Assembly: GCA_019634165.1 (NCBI GenBank)
Contig: JAHQVT010000010.1
Coordinates: 730,287-794,286 of the forward strand
Direction: 5' to 3'
From: Rhodospirillales bacterium
GTDB lineage: Bacteria > Pseudomonadota > Alphaproteobacteria > Rhodospirillales > Thalassospiraceae
DNA length: 64,000 bases
Shown: piece after piece, positions 8,235-17,881 of the stretch
How positions within the stretch are numbered: position 1 is the stretch's first letter
Layout: every line of letters begins with the position of its first letter
Position numbers and translations under genes: made by a program
Notes under the pieces: model-generated
Told to the model about the DNA's origin: nothing
What the model saw: only the letters and a program-made list of their open reading frames with translations
Database searches by the model: none

Positions 8235-9598
8235 CCGGTGTTTCGTCTGTGCATGCGATGCCTGCACCCTTAAACGCAATTGCCCGACAAAAGGCTGGCG
8301 GCCAGTCCGCGGCTCAAATGGCCTTAAAGCAGCATATGCTTTGGGGTGGTGGGGCTGTTCTTGCGTTGATGGCAGGACTTATGATGTGGCTGTTCCTTGC
8401 CCAGCTTTCCGGTGCAGTGGTTGCGTCGGGTAAAATGGTGGTCGAAAGCAACGTCAAGGATGTCCAGCACGCCGAAGGTGGTATTGTTGGTGAAATCCAT
8501 GTTCACAATGGGGACCGGGTTAAGGCCGGTGATCTGTTGATCCGCCTTGATGATACAATGGCGCGGGCCAGTCTTGGCATTGTCGAAACACAGCTTGATG
8601 CCTTGCGTGCCCGTCGGATGCGCTTGATTGCAGAGCGCGATGTTAATGATGCCCTTGTATTGCCCGACGTTTTTCAAAGCCGAAAGCAGGACGCAAAACT
8701 TTCCGAATTGATAACTGCTGAACAACGCTTGTTTGCAGCGCGCCGCAGCAGCCTTGAAGGCGAAAAACAACAGCTTGGGCAAAAATTGGCACAGCTTTCC
8801 GAATCCGTCGCGGGATTAAGTGCCCAGAAATCGGCAAATGAGGAAGAACGCAGGCATATTGTAGACGAGCTTGCCGGACTAGAGATGCTGTATGCCAAGC
8901 AGCTTGTGCCGATAACACGGGTCGCAGCATTACGCCGTGAACGGGCCAGTCTTGATGGAACCCATGGGGAATTGATTGCGCAAATTGCCGCAACCCATAT
9001 GCAGATTTCTGAAACCGAAATGCAGATTTTGCAACTGGATCGGGACCGTCAGACAGAAGTTCTGTCTGAATTGACTGAAATTGACCAGCAACTTGCCGAA
9101 CTGCTGCAACGCCAGATCGCCTATAATGATCAACTGCGTCGGATCGACATTCGGGCACCCTATGACGGCACAGTTTATCAAATGGCAGTTCATACAGTGG
9201 GCGGTGTTGTTGCCGGTGGGGACCGGATTATGGGGATCGTCCCGGACCGCGATGAACTGGTCATTGAGGCGCGTGTTAATCCACGTGATATCGAACAGGT
9301 CATGCCGGGGCAGACCGCAATGCTGCGTTTTACTGCCTTTAATCAGCGTACAACGCCTGAATTATCCGGGAAAGTGTCGCGCATTTCAGCGGAACTGGAC
9401 CGCGATGAGCTGACCGGTGAAAGTTATTACGTGGTCCGCGTGCGCATCGGTGCCGGCGAGCTTGATAAGCTTGATGGCCAGGAACTTGTACCGGGCATGC
9501 CGGTTGAGACCTTCTTGGCAACCGGGGAACGTTCAGCGCTGAGTTACCTGTTCAAGCCCCTTTCCGATCAGTTTGCCCGTGCATTTCGCGAAGATTGA
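8231..9598 (+). CDS. hasE: Type I secretion membrane fusion protein (HasE/HlyD family)
   Basis: The 455-residue periplasmic adaptor links the ABC exporter to an outer-membrane channel. A short cytoplasmic N-terminus is followed by one membrane segment (about 37-58, GGAVLALMAGLMMWLFLAQL). A lipoyl-like half-motif comes next (VVESNVKDVQHAEGGIVGEI), then a long coiled coil (about 110-290) and a C-terminal beta domain with the second half-motif, IRAPYDGTVYQMAV. This is the HlyD/PrtE layout and length. Translation is coupled to the ABC gene through an ATGA overlap. Confidence 0.92.
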   Translation: MTGVSSVHAMPAPLNAIARQKAGGQSAAQMALKQHMLWGGGAVLALMAGLMMWLFLAQLSGAVVASGKMVVESNVKDVQHAEGGIVGEIHVHNGDRVKAGDLLIRLDDTMARASLGIVETQLDALRARRMRLIAERDVNDALVLPDVFQSRKQDAKLSELITAEQRLFAARRSSLEGEKQQLGQKLAQLSESVAGLSAQKSANEEERRHIVDELAGLEMLYAKQLVPITRVAALRRERASLDGTHGELIAQIAATHMQISETEMQILQLDRDRQTEVLSELTEIDQQLAELLQRQIAYNDQLRRIDIRAPYDGTVYQMAVHTVGGVVAGGDRIMGIVPDRDELVIEARVNPRDIEQVMPGQTAMLRFTAFNQRTTPELSGKVSRISAELDRDELTGESYYVVRVRIGAGELDKLDGQELVPGMPVETFLATGERSALSYLFKPLSDQFARAFRED

Positions 9599-9757
9599 TC
9601 TGCGAATGTCGGCAATATTGGGCAACAGTCGGCAATATATAGTGCGATCATTAGGTCTTGATGATCAGATATTCCCGCGCCCGGATCGTTTCAGACTCTA
9701 TGGGCTGTGTAAACGCAGCCCAACAAAACAGACGCGACTGAAACAAGGGGCTTTGAC

Positions 9758-10393
9758 GTGAATGAGATAACACAGGTTAAAACAATTGATCCCGCGGCGG
9801 ATCGTCTGACGCGTTTGGCCGAATTGAAGCAGTCAACACGCAGTGATCATCAAAGTGTCGATGACATGGTGATGGAAATGGCGCCATTCGCCAACCGCGA
9901 GAATTACGCCCGGTTTCTTCGGCTGCAATATATATTTCATAGTGCAATGTACCCGCTTTATCTGGCCGATGACCTTAATCAACTAATGCCGGGCCTGGCG
10001 GATCGAAGCCGACAGGATGCCGTGTTGATGGATCTAGCTGATCTGGGATGTGATGTGCCCGATCACAGGAGTCGTCACGCATTGCCCCAAACCGGGGCGG
10101 CACGAATTGGTTGGCTTTACGTTTGTGAGGGGTCATCGCTTGGTGCTGCCTTTTTGCTAAAAGCCGCTGCTGGTATTGGTTTGAGTGCGGATTTTGGCGC
10201 GAGCCATCTGGCTGCTCATAGCGACGGTCGCGGGCGTCACTGGCGGGAATTTGTTGATCAGGTCAATGGGTTGGCTCTTGGCGCTAAAGAAGATGAGGCC
10301 CTTCGCGAAGGGGCCTGTGCGGCTTTTGAATTTTTTCGGAATCTGCTGATTGCAGACGCGGCAAATATGGCCAAGTTGGAATCCCAAGGTTGA
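9758..10393 (+). CDS. Biliverdin-producing heme oxygenase
   Basis: The 211-residue cytoplasmic protein resembles bacterial heme oxygenases (BphO/PigA/HemO). These open heme with O2 and reducing equivalents to give biliverdin, CO and Fe2+. The proximal heme ligand is probably His31, in LKQSTRSDHQSVDD. The distal-helix motif is YVCEGSSLGAAFLL, close to the family's YVLEGS-LGG. The GTG start has AAGGGG eight bases upstream. It lies 159 bases after the exporter adaptor gene and completes a heme capture, import and iron-release set. No bacteriophytochrome is adjacent, so iron release is the likelier role than chromophore supply. Confidence 0.85.
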   Translation: MNEITQVKTIDPAADRLTRLAELKQSTRSDHQSVDDMVMEMAPFANRENYARFLRLQYIFHSAMYPLYLADDLNQLMPGLADRSRQDAVLMDLADLGCDVPDHRSRHALPQTGAARIGWLYVCEGSSLGAAFLLKAAAGIGLSADFGASHLAAHSDGRGRHWREFVDQVNGLALGAKEDEALREGACAAFEFFRNLLIADAANMAKLESQG

Positions 10394-10530
10394 AAGGCTC
10401 TGGCGGTGGGTATCCCGACTTGATTTCTGCTTAAACCGGCTGTATAAAGCCGCCAAGCTTTTTGTAAATTCTGACAAAGAGTGGGCCTTGCGCCCGCTCT
10501 TTTGTGCTTTTTGGGGTATGGCATCGCTAT

Positions 10531-11070
10531 ATGGCTGAGCTGATTGGACAAATGTTAAGAGACCCGTTGATGGCGAAAATCACGGCAATTATCGAGCCGT
10601 CGATCAACGCGCTGGGTTTTGAACTGGTCCGTGTTTCCATGACGGGACAGGACCATAATATCCTGCAAATCATGGCAGATCGCCCAGGTGCGAAAGGCAG
10701 CATCAATGTTACTGAATGCGCCGAAATCAGCCGTACGGTTTCTGCCCTTTTAGATGTCGAGGATCCGATTTCAGGTGCTTATCACCTTGAAGTCAGCTCC
10801 CCGGGGATCGATCGTCCTCTGACCCGTGCCACGCATTTCGATGTGTGGAAAGGATTCGAGGCAAAGGTCGAACTGGTGATGGCCATTAATGGTCGTCGCC
10901 GTTTCAGCGGATTGCTGGATGGGATTGAAGATAATGCGGTCGCCCTGATTGTTGATGGCGAACGTGTCTTGTTGCCGCTGGCCGATATCGCGAAGGCGAA
11001 ATTGGTGCTGACGGATGAATTGATCGCGCACGTCACCGGCGAACGCCGCGCTGACGACAACGCAGAATAG
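10531..11070 (+). CDS. rimP: Ribosome maturation factor RimP
   Basis: RimP assists 30S subunit maturation. From the ATG at 10531 the protein has 179 residues. The N-terminal alpha/beta domain includes ALGFELVRVSMTGQDHNILQIMADRP, broken here only by length, and a conserved Y-x-LEVSSPGIDRPL motif lies at about 80-93. A C-terminal SH3-like barrel follows. A longer GTG start at 10504 and an internal ATG at 10570 are alternatives; the latter has AGAGA upstream. It is the first gene of the rimP-nusA-ylxR-infB operon. Confidence 0.93.
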   Translation: MAELIGQMLRDPLMAKITAIIEPSINALGFELVRVSMTGQDHNILQIMADRPGAKGSINVTECAEISRTVSALLDVEDPISGAYHLEVSSPGIDRPLTRATHFDVWKGFEAKVELVMAINGRRRFSGLLDGIEDNAVALIVDGERVLLPLADIAKAKLVLTDELIAHVTGERRADDNAE

Positions 11071-11079
11071 AGGTTGGAT

Positions 11080-12648
11080 ATGGAAGCCACTTCGGGAATG
11101 CCGCGGCCGGAACTTTTGCAGGTCGCAGATGCCGTTGCCCGTGAAAAGGGCATTGATCGTGACGAGGTTCTTGGCGCGATGGAACAGGCCATCCAGAAGG
11201 CTGGTCGTTCCAGATATGGCCATGAGCACGATATTCGTGCGCATATCGATCGCAAAACTGGCGAAATCAAACTTGCACGTTTTGTCGAAGTTACGGATGA
11301 AATCGAGAACGATTTCACCCAGATGTCACTCGAACAGGCGCGTATTCGCGATGAAAACATCAATCTGGGTGAATTCCTGATTGATCCGCTGCCGCCGATT
11401 GACTTTGGCCGTATCGCTGCGCAGACCGCCAAACAGGTTATCGTTCAGAAAGTTCGCGACGCAGAGCGTGAACGTCAGTTCGAAGAATATAAAGACCGTG
11501 CGGATGAAGTCATTAATGGCGTCGTCAAACGTGTCGAGTTCGGCAATGTTCTGGTTGATATCGGTCGTGCAGAAGCCATTCTGCGCCGTGAAGAACTGAT
11601 CCCGCGTGAAACCGTGCGTCAGGGGGATCGCGTTCGTGCGGTTATCCTTGATGTTCGTCGTGAGCAGCGTGGCCCGCAGATCTTCCTGTCGCGTACCCAC
11701 CCGACTTTCATGGCAAAACTGTTTGCTCAGGAAGTTCCGGAAATTTACGACGGCATTATCGAGATCAAATCGGTTGCCCGTGATCCGGGTTCGCGCGCTA
11801 AAATCTCGGTTCTGTCTTCAGATACCTCGATTGATCCTGTCGGTGCCTGTGTCGGTATGCGTGGTTCACGTGTGCAGGCGGTTGTTGCTGAACTGCAGGG
11901 TGAAAAAATCGACATCATTCAGTGGTCGGAAGACCCGGCAACCTTTGTTGTGAATGCATTGGCTCCGGCCGAAGTCACCAAGGTTGTTATTGATGAAGAA
12001 ACCAACCGTATCGAAGTTGTTGTTCCAGACGATCAACTGAGCCTGGCCATTGGCCGTCGCGGCCAGAACGTCCGTCTGGCATCCCAGCTTACCGGTTGGG
12101 ATATCGACATTCTGACTGAAGAAGATGAAAGCGAACGTCGTCAGGAAGAATCACGCAAGCGTGCGGAAATGTTCATGACCGCCCTTGATGTTGACGAAGT
12201 TGTTGCACATCTTCTGGTCGCCGAAGGCTTTACCTCGATCGAGGAAGTCGGTTATGTGCCGTTGGCAGAACTGGCTGAGATCGAAGGTTTCGAAGAAGAA
12301 ATCGCCGAAGAGCTGCGCACCCGTGCGCGGAACTATCTGTCGGAAGAAGCCGAGCGTCTTCAGAAGCGTCGTGAAGAACTTAAGGTTGCTGATGATCTGG
12401 TCGAATTTAACGGCCTGTCGTTGGGTGTTGTTGTTCGCCTTGGCGAAAATGATGTCAAAAACCTTGAAGACTTCGCCGATCTGGCAAGTGACGAGCTGAT
12501 CGAATATGTCGGTGATGCCGACAACATGACCATGGATCAGGCCAACGACCTGATTATGGCAGCCCGTCGCAAGCTTGGCTGGTTCGAAGGTCTTGAAGAA
12601 GAGACTGAAGAAGCTGCTGAAGAAGCGGTCGAAGGCGAAGAGGCTTAA
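11080..12648 (+). CDS. nusA: Transcription termination/antitermination factor NusA
   Basis: NusA binds RNA polymerase and nascent RNA and modulates pausing, termination and antitermination. The ATG at 11080 with AGAGG six bases upstream gives 522 residues. Domains in order are the N-terminal polymerase-binding domain (1-125), S1 (about 135-200, VNGVVKRVEFGNVLVDIG), KH1 and KH2 (about 230-345, with GACVGMRGSRVQ and AIGRRGQNVRLA), and two C-terminal acidic repeats. The protein ends in a highly acidic tail. It sits between rimP and ylxR as is usual. Confidence 0.97.
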   Translation: MEATSGMPRPELLQVADAVAREKGIDRDEVLGAMEQAIQKAGRSRYGHEHDIRAHIDRKTGEIKLARFVEVTDEIENDFTQMSLEQARIRDENINLGEFLIDPLPPIDFGRIAAQTAKQVIVQKVRDAERERQFEEYKDRADEVINGVVKRVEFGNVLVDIGRAEAILRREELIPRETVRQGDRVRAVILDVRREQRGPQIFLSRTHPTFMAKLFAQEVPEIYDGIIEIKSVARDPGSRAKISVLSSDTSIDPVGACVGMRGSRVQAVVAELQGEKIDIIQWSEDPATFVVNALAPAEVTKVVIDEETNRIEVVVPDDQLSLAIGRRGQNVRLASQLTGWDIDILTEEDESERRQEESRKRAEMFMTALDVDEVVAHLLVAEGFTSIEEVGYVPLAELAEIEGFEEEIAEELRTRARNYLSEEAERLQKRREELKVADDLVEFNGLSLGVVVRLGENDVKNLEDFADLASDELIEYVGDADNMTMDQANDLIMAARRKLGWFEGLEEETEEAAEEAVEGEEA

Positions 12649-12666
12649 GGCCGATCGGAGGACACC

Positions 12667-13257
12667 ATGTCGCACCGTAAAGGCGGCAAGGTAGCCGAGG
12701 TTCCGGAGCGCCGGTGCATTGTCACCGGCGAGGTCCGGAATAAGGAAGATCTTCTTAGGGTTGTAATCGGGCCGGATGGTTCGGTTGTTCCCGATCTTGA
12801 GGAACGGCTACCGGGACGGGGATTATGGTTGTGCCCGTCGCGGGATGTGATAAATACCGCCTGTGCAAAGAATGCCTTTGCCCGGGCGGCACGGCAAAAA
12901 GTCGTGATCGACCCCGCGCTTGCTGACCGGATTGAGCAGCTGCTAACGCAGAAATGTCTTGATCTGCTGTCGCTTGCGCGACGTGCCGGTCAAGCCGTTG
13001 CCGGCTTCGAAAAAGCCCGTGCCCAAATTGCTGAGGGTGCGGCACTGATATTGGCAGCACGCGATGGTGCTGCAGACGGAAAATCCAAGATCGAGGCCAA
13101 GGCCCGGGATCTGCCGATTTATTCCGTTCTAGATGCTGCTGAAATCGGCGCGGCTTTTGGTCGTGAAAAAGCAGTACATGTGGCCGTTGCGCCAGGGGGA
13201 CTTGCCAAACGGCTGGGTCGTTCCTTGACGCGGCTTGAAGGATTTCGCGCAGTCTGA
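12667..13257 (+). CDS. ylxR: YlxR (DUF448) RNA-binding protein with C-terminal L7Ae-like domain
   Basis: The 196-residue protein joins two domains. Residues about 8-85 form a YlxR/DUF448 domain ([17 protein letters not shown] and the GRGLWLCPS loop). Residues about 95-190 form an L7Ae-like RNA-binding fold ([18 protein letters not shown]). This two-domain form is usual in alphaproteobacteria between nusA and infB. YlxR proteins are reported to bind RNA, including RNase P RNA in some bacteria; the role here is not established. GGAGG lies five bases before the ATG. Confidence 0.88.
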   Translation: MSHRKGGKVAEVPERRCIVTGEVRNKEDLLRVVIGPDGSVVPDLEERLPGRGLWLCPSRDVINTACAKNAFARAARQKVVIDPALADRIEQLLTQKCLDLLSLARRAGQAVAGFEKARAQIAEGAALILAARDGAADGKSKIEAKARDLPIYSVLDAAEIGAAFGREKAVHVAVAPGGLAKRLGRSLTRLEGFRAV

Positions 13258-13337
13258 CAACAGGCATGCGCCGGACGGACAGGACAGGATCGGCATATAG
13301 GCTTGATCCCGCAGGAAATGAGGAAGTTGGACGGATT

Positions 13338-16022
13338 ATGAGTGATCGCGATCAGGAGAAGAAACCGCTGAGCCTCAACAGATCGAAACTTGAATTGAGC
13401 AAGACGGTCGAGGCAGGGCAGGTTCGCCAAAACTTCTCGCATGGACGGTCCAAATCTGTGACCGTCGAAGTGCGTAAGAAGCGTACATTCGAAAAGAACG
13501 AATCCGGTCGCTTCCGTGAAGTGAAGAAGGATCTCGTTGCTGAGCAGGAAACGGTCGAAGCACCGGCACCGGAAGTTAAGCAGGCGCCGGTTGAAAAACC
13601 GAAGCCAAAGCCAAAACCGCGTCCGGCTGTTGAAGATCATGGCAATCTGACCGACAGCGAACGTGCTGCACGTATGGCTGCTTTGAAGGCTGCTGAAGAG
13701 CGCCGCAAGCAGGACGAAGCAGCCGCCGAAGTGCGTGCCCGCGAAGACGCTGCACGCAAAGCTGAAGAAGATGCCCGTAAGGCAGAAGAAGCCAAGGCAG
13801 CGGAAGCAGCTTCAGCGGCTCAGAAGGAAGAAGCACCGGCCAAGGATGATTCTGAATCTGTGTCGGTTGAAGAAGTTGAGAAAAAACTCGCTGCTTCAAC
13901 GGCAAAAGGCAAAACATCCAAGCCAAAACCGGTTTCCAAGCCGAAAGCTGCCGAGAACGTTATTCAGGGTGAACCGGCCGAGCCGCTGGTCCCAGAAGAA
14001 CGTCGTCGTTCTGCACCGGCTGATGCGAAAGCAAAAAGCCGCAAGGAAATCGACGAGGAAAATGCCCGTTTGGCCGCGCGTAAGCGCGCCGAAGAGGAAG
14101 CAAAAGGTGCGGCACGTGCAAAGACCAATGATGGTCGTCGTCGCGGTAAGCTTTCGATCAATAACGCAATGAGTGGTGATGAAGGTGGCCGTCGTCGTTC
14201 GATGGCCTCGATTAAACGCCAGCAGGCAAAAGCAAAGGCCCGTGCACAGGGTCCGCAGAAGCCAAAAGAAAAAATCGTACGTGATGTGATCATTCCTGAC
14301 GTCATTACCGTTCAGGAACTTGCAAACCGTATGGCTGAACGTGCAGCCGACGTGATCAAATCTTTGATGAGCATGGGCGTTATGGCGACCATCAACCAAA
14401 GCCTTGATCCCGATACCGCACAGCTTGTTGTCGAAGAATTCGGCCATAACATGCGCCGCGTTTCGGATGCCGATGTTGAAGAAGCACTGGTCACCGTTGA
14501 TGACAATGACGAACAGCGTGTTGGTCGTCCGCCGGTTGTGACCGTTATGGGCCACGTTGACCACGGTAAAACATCGCTGCTTGATGCGCTGCGTGCAACC
14601 GACGTTGCCGGTGGCGAAGCAGGTGGTATTACCCAGCATATCGGTGCCTATCAGGTCACCATGGCAACTGGCGCAAAGATCACCTTTATTGATACGCCGG
14701 GCCACGCCGCATTTACCGAAATGCGTTCGCGCGGTGCCAAAGTTACCGATATCGTGGTTCTGGTTGTTGCAGCCGATGACTCGGTCATGCCGCAGACGAT
14801 TGAGGCCATCAGCCATGCCAAGGCCGCTGGTGTTCCGATGATTGTTGCGATCAACAAGATCGACAAACCTGGTGCGGATGCGACCAAAGTTAAGACCCAG
14901 CTGCTTCAGCATGAAGTCGTGGTCGAAGAAATGGGCGGTGACGTTCAGGCTGTTGAAGTTTCTGCCAAACAGCGTACCGGCCTGACCGAACTTGAAGAAG
15001 CAATCTTGCTGCAGGCTGAGGTTCTTGACCTTAAAGCCAACCCGCAGCGTGCTGCTGATGGTGTGGTTGTTGAAGCCCGTATGGAAAAAGGCCGTGGTCC
15101 GGTCGCGACCGTTCTGGTTCAGCGCGGAACGCTGAAAACCGGTGACATCTTTGTCACAGGTGCAGAATGGGGTCGTGTTCGTGCATTGGTCGATGACCAT
15201 GGTAACCGCGTTTCCGATGCCATTCCGGGCATGCCGGTCGAAGTTACCGGTCTGAACGGTGTTCCGTCGGCTGGTGATGACTTTGTGGTTGTCGAAAACG
15301 AAGCCAAAGCCCGCGAAGTTTCTGACTTCCGTCAGCGCCGCATTCGTGAAACTCAGGCTGCTGCGATGAAAAAATCCGCACTTGAGAACATGTTTGCTCA
15401 GAGCGGCGAAGTTAAAGAACTTCCGATCGTCATCAAAGGTGACGTGCAGGGTTCTGTCGAAGCACTTATCGGTACCTTGCAGAAGCTTGGTAACGAAGAA
15501 GTTTCGGTCCGTGTTCTTCATAGCGGTGTTGGTGGTATCAACGAATCTGACGTGACGCTGGCACGTGCATCTAATGCATTGATTATCGGCTTTAACGTGC
15601 GTGCAAACCAGCAGGCCCGTGAACAGTCGCGCCGCGACAACGTTGATATTCGTTACTACTCGATTATCTATGATGTAGCTGATGACATTAAAAAGATGCT
15701 GTCGGGTATGCTGTCACCAGAAGTTCGCGAGAAGTTCCTGGGCTATGCAGAAATCCGCGATCTGTTCACCATTTCTGGCAACAAGATCGCCGGTTGTATG
15801 GTTACCGAAGGGACCGTCAAGCGCGGTGCCGGTGTCCGACTGCTGCGCGACAACGTGGTTATTCACTCGGGCGAATTGTCGACCCTGCGTCGCTTCAAGG
15901 ACGAAGTCAAAGAAGTCCGCGAAGGTTACGAATGTGGTATGTCGTTCGCTAAATATAACGACCTTCAGGTCGGCGATATGATTGAGTGCTTCGAGAACGA
16001 GGAAATCGCCGTCGAACTGTAA
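13338..16022 (+). CDS. infB: Translation initiation factor IF-2
   Basis: IF-2 is the GTPase that brings initiator tRNA to the 30S subunit. The ATG at 13338 ([19 protein letters not shown]) is preferred over a frame extending to 13266 because alphaproteobacterial IF-2 proteins begin this way; this gives 894 residues. The N-terminal third is a low-complexity Lys/Glu/Ala region. The GTPase domain has G1 [15 protein letters not shown]3 DTPGHAAF and G4 NKID. Domains II, III and the C-terminal fMet-tRNA-binding domain follow and end at EEIAVEL. Confidence 0.97.
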   Translation: MSDRDQEKKPLSLNRSKLELSKTVEAGQVRQNFSHGRSKSVTVEVRKKRTFEKNESGRFREVKKDLVAEQETVEAPAPEVKQAPVEKPKPKPKPRPAVEDHGNLTDSERAARMAALKAAEERRKQDEAAAEVRAREDAARKAEEDARKAEEAKAAEAASAAQKEEAPAKDDSESVSVEEVEKKLAASTAKGKTSKPKPVSKPKAAENVIQGEPAEPLVPEERRRSAPADAKAKSRKEIDEENARLAARKRAEEEAKGAARAKTNDGRRRGKLSINNAMSGDEGGRRRSMASIKRQQAKAKARAQGPQKPKEKIVRDVIIPDVITVQELANRMAERAADVIKSLMSMGVMATINQSLDPDTAQLVVEEFGHNMRRVSDADVEEALVTVDDNDEQRVGRPPVVTVMGHVDHGKTSLLDALRATDVAGGEAGGITQHIGAYQVTMATGAKITFIDTPGHAAFTEMRSRGAKVTDIVVLVVAADDSVMPQTIEAISHAKAAGVPMIVAINKIDKPGADATKVKTQLLQHEVVVEEMGGDVQAVEVSAKQRTGLTELEEAILLQAEVLDLKANPQRAADGVVVEARMEKGRGPVATVLVQRGTLKTGDIFVTGAEWGRVRALVDDHGNRVSDAIPGMPVEVTGLNGVPSAGDDFVVVENEAKAREVSDFRQRRIRETQAAAMKKSALENMFAQSGEVKELPIVIKGDVQGSVEALIGTLQKLGNEEVSVRVLHSGVGGINESDVTLARASNALIIGFNVRANQQAREQSRRDNVDIRYYSIIYDVADDIKKMLSGMLSPEVREKFLGYAEIRDLFTISGNKIAGCMVTEGTVKRGAGVRLLRDNVVIHSGELSTLRRFKDEVKEVREGYECGMSFAKYNDLQVGDMIECFENEEIAVEL

Positions 16023-16039
16023 GGCGGTGAGGATCTGAA

Positions 16040-16459
16040 ATGGCGAAGCAACCAGCCAAAGCACCAAGTCAGCGACAGCTCCGAGTGGCGGAAGAAATCC
16101 GCCAGGCGCTGTCGCGGGCGTTGGAGCGTGGAGACATTTACGACCCGGAACTGACACGCCGCCCGGTAACGATTACGGGTGTCAGTCTTTCTCCGGATAT
16201 GCGCAATGCTATGGTATCCTTCACCCCGCTTGGGGGTGGTGAAGCCGAAACGTCGCTTAAGGCGTTGACGCGTCAAAAAGGACACCTGCGTAACCATGTG
16301 GCCCATACGGTCCACATGAAATATGTGCCGGCATTGCGATTTGTCGAAGACAAAAGTTTTGACGTCGCCGACCATCTGGGGGCTTTGTTGCGTGATCCGC
16401 ACGTTGCCCAAGACCTTGTGGACGGTGGAACGGACAAAACGGAAAACGAGGACGACTGA
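16040..16459 (+). CDS. rbfA: 30S ribosome-binding factor RbfA
   Basis: RbfA is a small KH-fold protein (139 residues) needed for late 16S rRNA maturation and cold adaptation. Recognisable features are RQLRVAEEIRQALSRAL at the N-terminus, the central ITGVSLSPDMRNAMVSFTPL strand region and the RFVEDKSFD segment. It follows infB by 17 bases with GAGG in the gap, and its stop overlaps the truB start by one base. Confidence 0.94.
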   Translation: MAKQPAKAPSQRQLRVAEEIRQALSRALERGDIYDPELTRRPVTITGVSLSPDMRNAMVSFTPLGGGEAETSLKALTRQKGHLRNHVAHTVHMKYVPALRFVEDKSFDVADHLGALLRDPHVAQDLVDGGTDKTENEDD

Positions 16460-17385
16460 TGGCGCGTCGCCGTCGCGGTATAAGCATTAATGGCTGGCTG
16501 GCGGTCGACAAGCCCCTAGAGATCACGTCATCGACGGTGGTCAATCAGGTGCGTCGTCTGTTAGATGCCAACAAAGCCGGACATGGCGGGACACTTGACC
16601 CGCTGGCGTCTGGTGTACTGCCAATTGCCTTTGGCGAAGCAACCAAAACGGTTGCATACGTCATGGATGGCAGCAAAAGTTATCGTGTAACGCTGAAATT
16701 CGGCGAAGCACGCAGCACGGATGATGCTGAAGGCGAGGTTATTGAAACCTCTGACCATCGTCCGTCTGAAGACGAAATCAAGGCTGTGCTGAATGAATTC
16801 ATTGGTGAAATTCAGCAGGTGCCGCCAAAGTTTTCGGCAATCAAGGTCAATGGCAAACGTGCCTATGATCTTGCGCGCCGCGATGAAGAGGTGGTGTTAA
16901 AACCACGTCCGATTCTGATCAAGGATCTTCGACTGGTCGACATGCCAGATCGTGACCATGCCGTGTTCGATGTTGTATCGGGCAAAGGGGCATATATGCG
17001 ATCTTTGGCGCGCGATATCGCGCTGCGCCTTGGGACTGTCGGCTATATCGCCGCGCTGCGCCGAACTTCGGCGGGGCCATTTTCGGAGGAAAACTCCATC
17101 CGCTTGCAAGATTTGCTTGAGATGGAGCCCGAAGAGGTGATGAAGAAAATGCTTCCGGTTGAGACCGCGCTGGACGACATCCCGGCGCTGGCCCTGACCG
17201 AAGTCGAGGCGCAACGCCTTTCCTCTGGCCAGCCCGTTGGGCTGTTGGCAGTGGCAAAGCGCAATGCCCTTGAAACACCCGTCGTGCAGGACGAAATCGT
17301 CTGTGCCATGCTCCATGACCGCGCAGTTGCGTTGGCGGAGATTAATGGTGGCGAAATCCGGCCTGTACGTGTTTTTAATCTCTAA
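16459..17385 (+). CDS. truB: tRNA pseudouridine(55) synthase
   Basis: TruB makes pseudouridine 55 in the T-loop of tRNAs. The 308-residue protein has the N-terminal [14 protein letters not shown] motif and the catalytic motif [13 protein letters not shown], in which the Asp is the nucleophile. It also has the motif [14 protein letters not shown] and a C-terminal PUA-like region. It is translationally linked to rbfA by a one-base overlap and precedes rpsO. Confidence 0.95.
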   Translation: MARRRRGISINGWLAVDKPLEITSSTVVNQVRRLLDANKAGHGGTLDPLASGVLPIAFGEATKTVAYVMDGSKSYRVTLKFGEARSTDDAEGEVIETSDHRPSEDEIKAVLNEFIGEIQQVPPKFSAIKVNGKRAYDLARRDEEVVLKPRPILIKDLRLVDMPDRDHAVFDVVSGKGAYMRSLARDIALRLGTVGYIAALRRTSAGPFSEENSIRLQDLLEMEPEEVMKKMLPVETALDDIPALALTEVEAQRLSSGQPVGLLAVAKRNALETPVVQDEIVCAMLHDRAVALAEINGGEIRPVRVFNL

Positions 17386-17402
17386 AGGCGAAAGGATGCC
17401 TG

Positions 17403-17672
17403 ATGTCGATTACTGCTGAACGCAAAGCTGAGTTGATCAAAGAATACGCTCAGAAAGATGGTGACACCGGTTCCCCCGAAGTCCAGGTTTCAATCCTGAC
17501 CGAACGGATCAAGAACCTCACCGAGCACATGAAAGAACACAAACACGACTTCCATAGCCGTCGTGGTCTTCTCATGATGGTTGGTCAGCGTCGCCGCCTG
17601 TTGAAGTATCTGCAGCGCAAAGACCAGTCGCGTTACGAGAGCGTCATCGAACGCCTCGGTATTCGCCGCTGA
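17403..17672 (+). CDS. rpsO: 30S ribosomal protein S15
   Basis: S15 binds 16S rRNA early in 30S assembly. The 89 residues match the family length, with the conserved [14 protein letters not shown] and the basic stretch [20 protein letters not shown]. An AGGA element precedes the ATG. An intrinsic terminator follows directly, and pnp lies downstream as in most proteobacteria. Confidence 0.97.
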   Translation: MSITAERKAELIKEYAQKDGDTGSPEVQVSILTERIKNLTEHMKEHKHDFHSRRGLLMMVGQRRRLLKYLQRKDQSRYESVIERLGIRR

Positions 17673-17683
17673 TTTCAAACTGC

Positions 17684-17714
17684 GGCGGAGGGTGACCTCC
17701 GCCGTCGTTTTTTA
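17684..17714 (+). terminator. Intrinsic terminator after rpsO
   Basis: The stem GGCGGAGG (17684-17691) pairs with CCTCCGCC (17696-17703) across GTGA, followed by GTCG and a run of six T. It would end the rimP-rpsO transcript, leaving pnp to its own promoter in 17715-17881 or to read-through. Confidence 0.85.
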
Positions 17715-17881
17715 TTGTTTCGGTGGATCGGAACACGAGAAGCAGGGGCGGATGGGCCGACCCAATGCTTGCGCCGGACCCATTAATCATGCGGCTGTTA
17801 CCAAAGCCTCATAATTAATGTGTTCGGAACTCGTGTAGTATCTCGGGTCCGCCAGAGGTTTGTAAGAGGAAGAGAAAAATA

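Noticed and set aside
13560..14130. Low-complexity repetitive stretch
   Set aside because: It is the normal Lys/Glu/Ala-rich N-terminal region of IF-2.
13896..15521. Long minus-strand open frame opposite infB (541 codons)
   Set aside because: It is antisense to the conserved infB coding sequence and its translation (rich in Asn, Phe, His, Arg) is typical of a codon-bias shadow.
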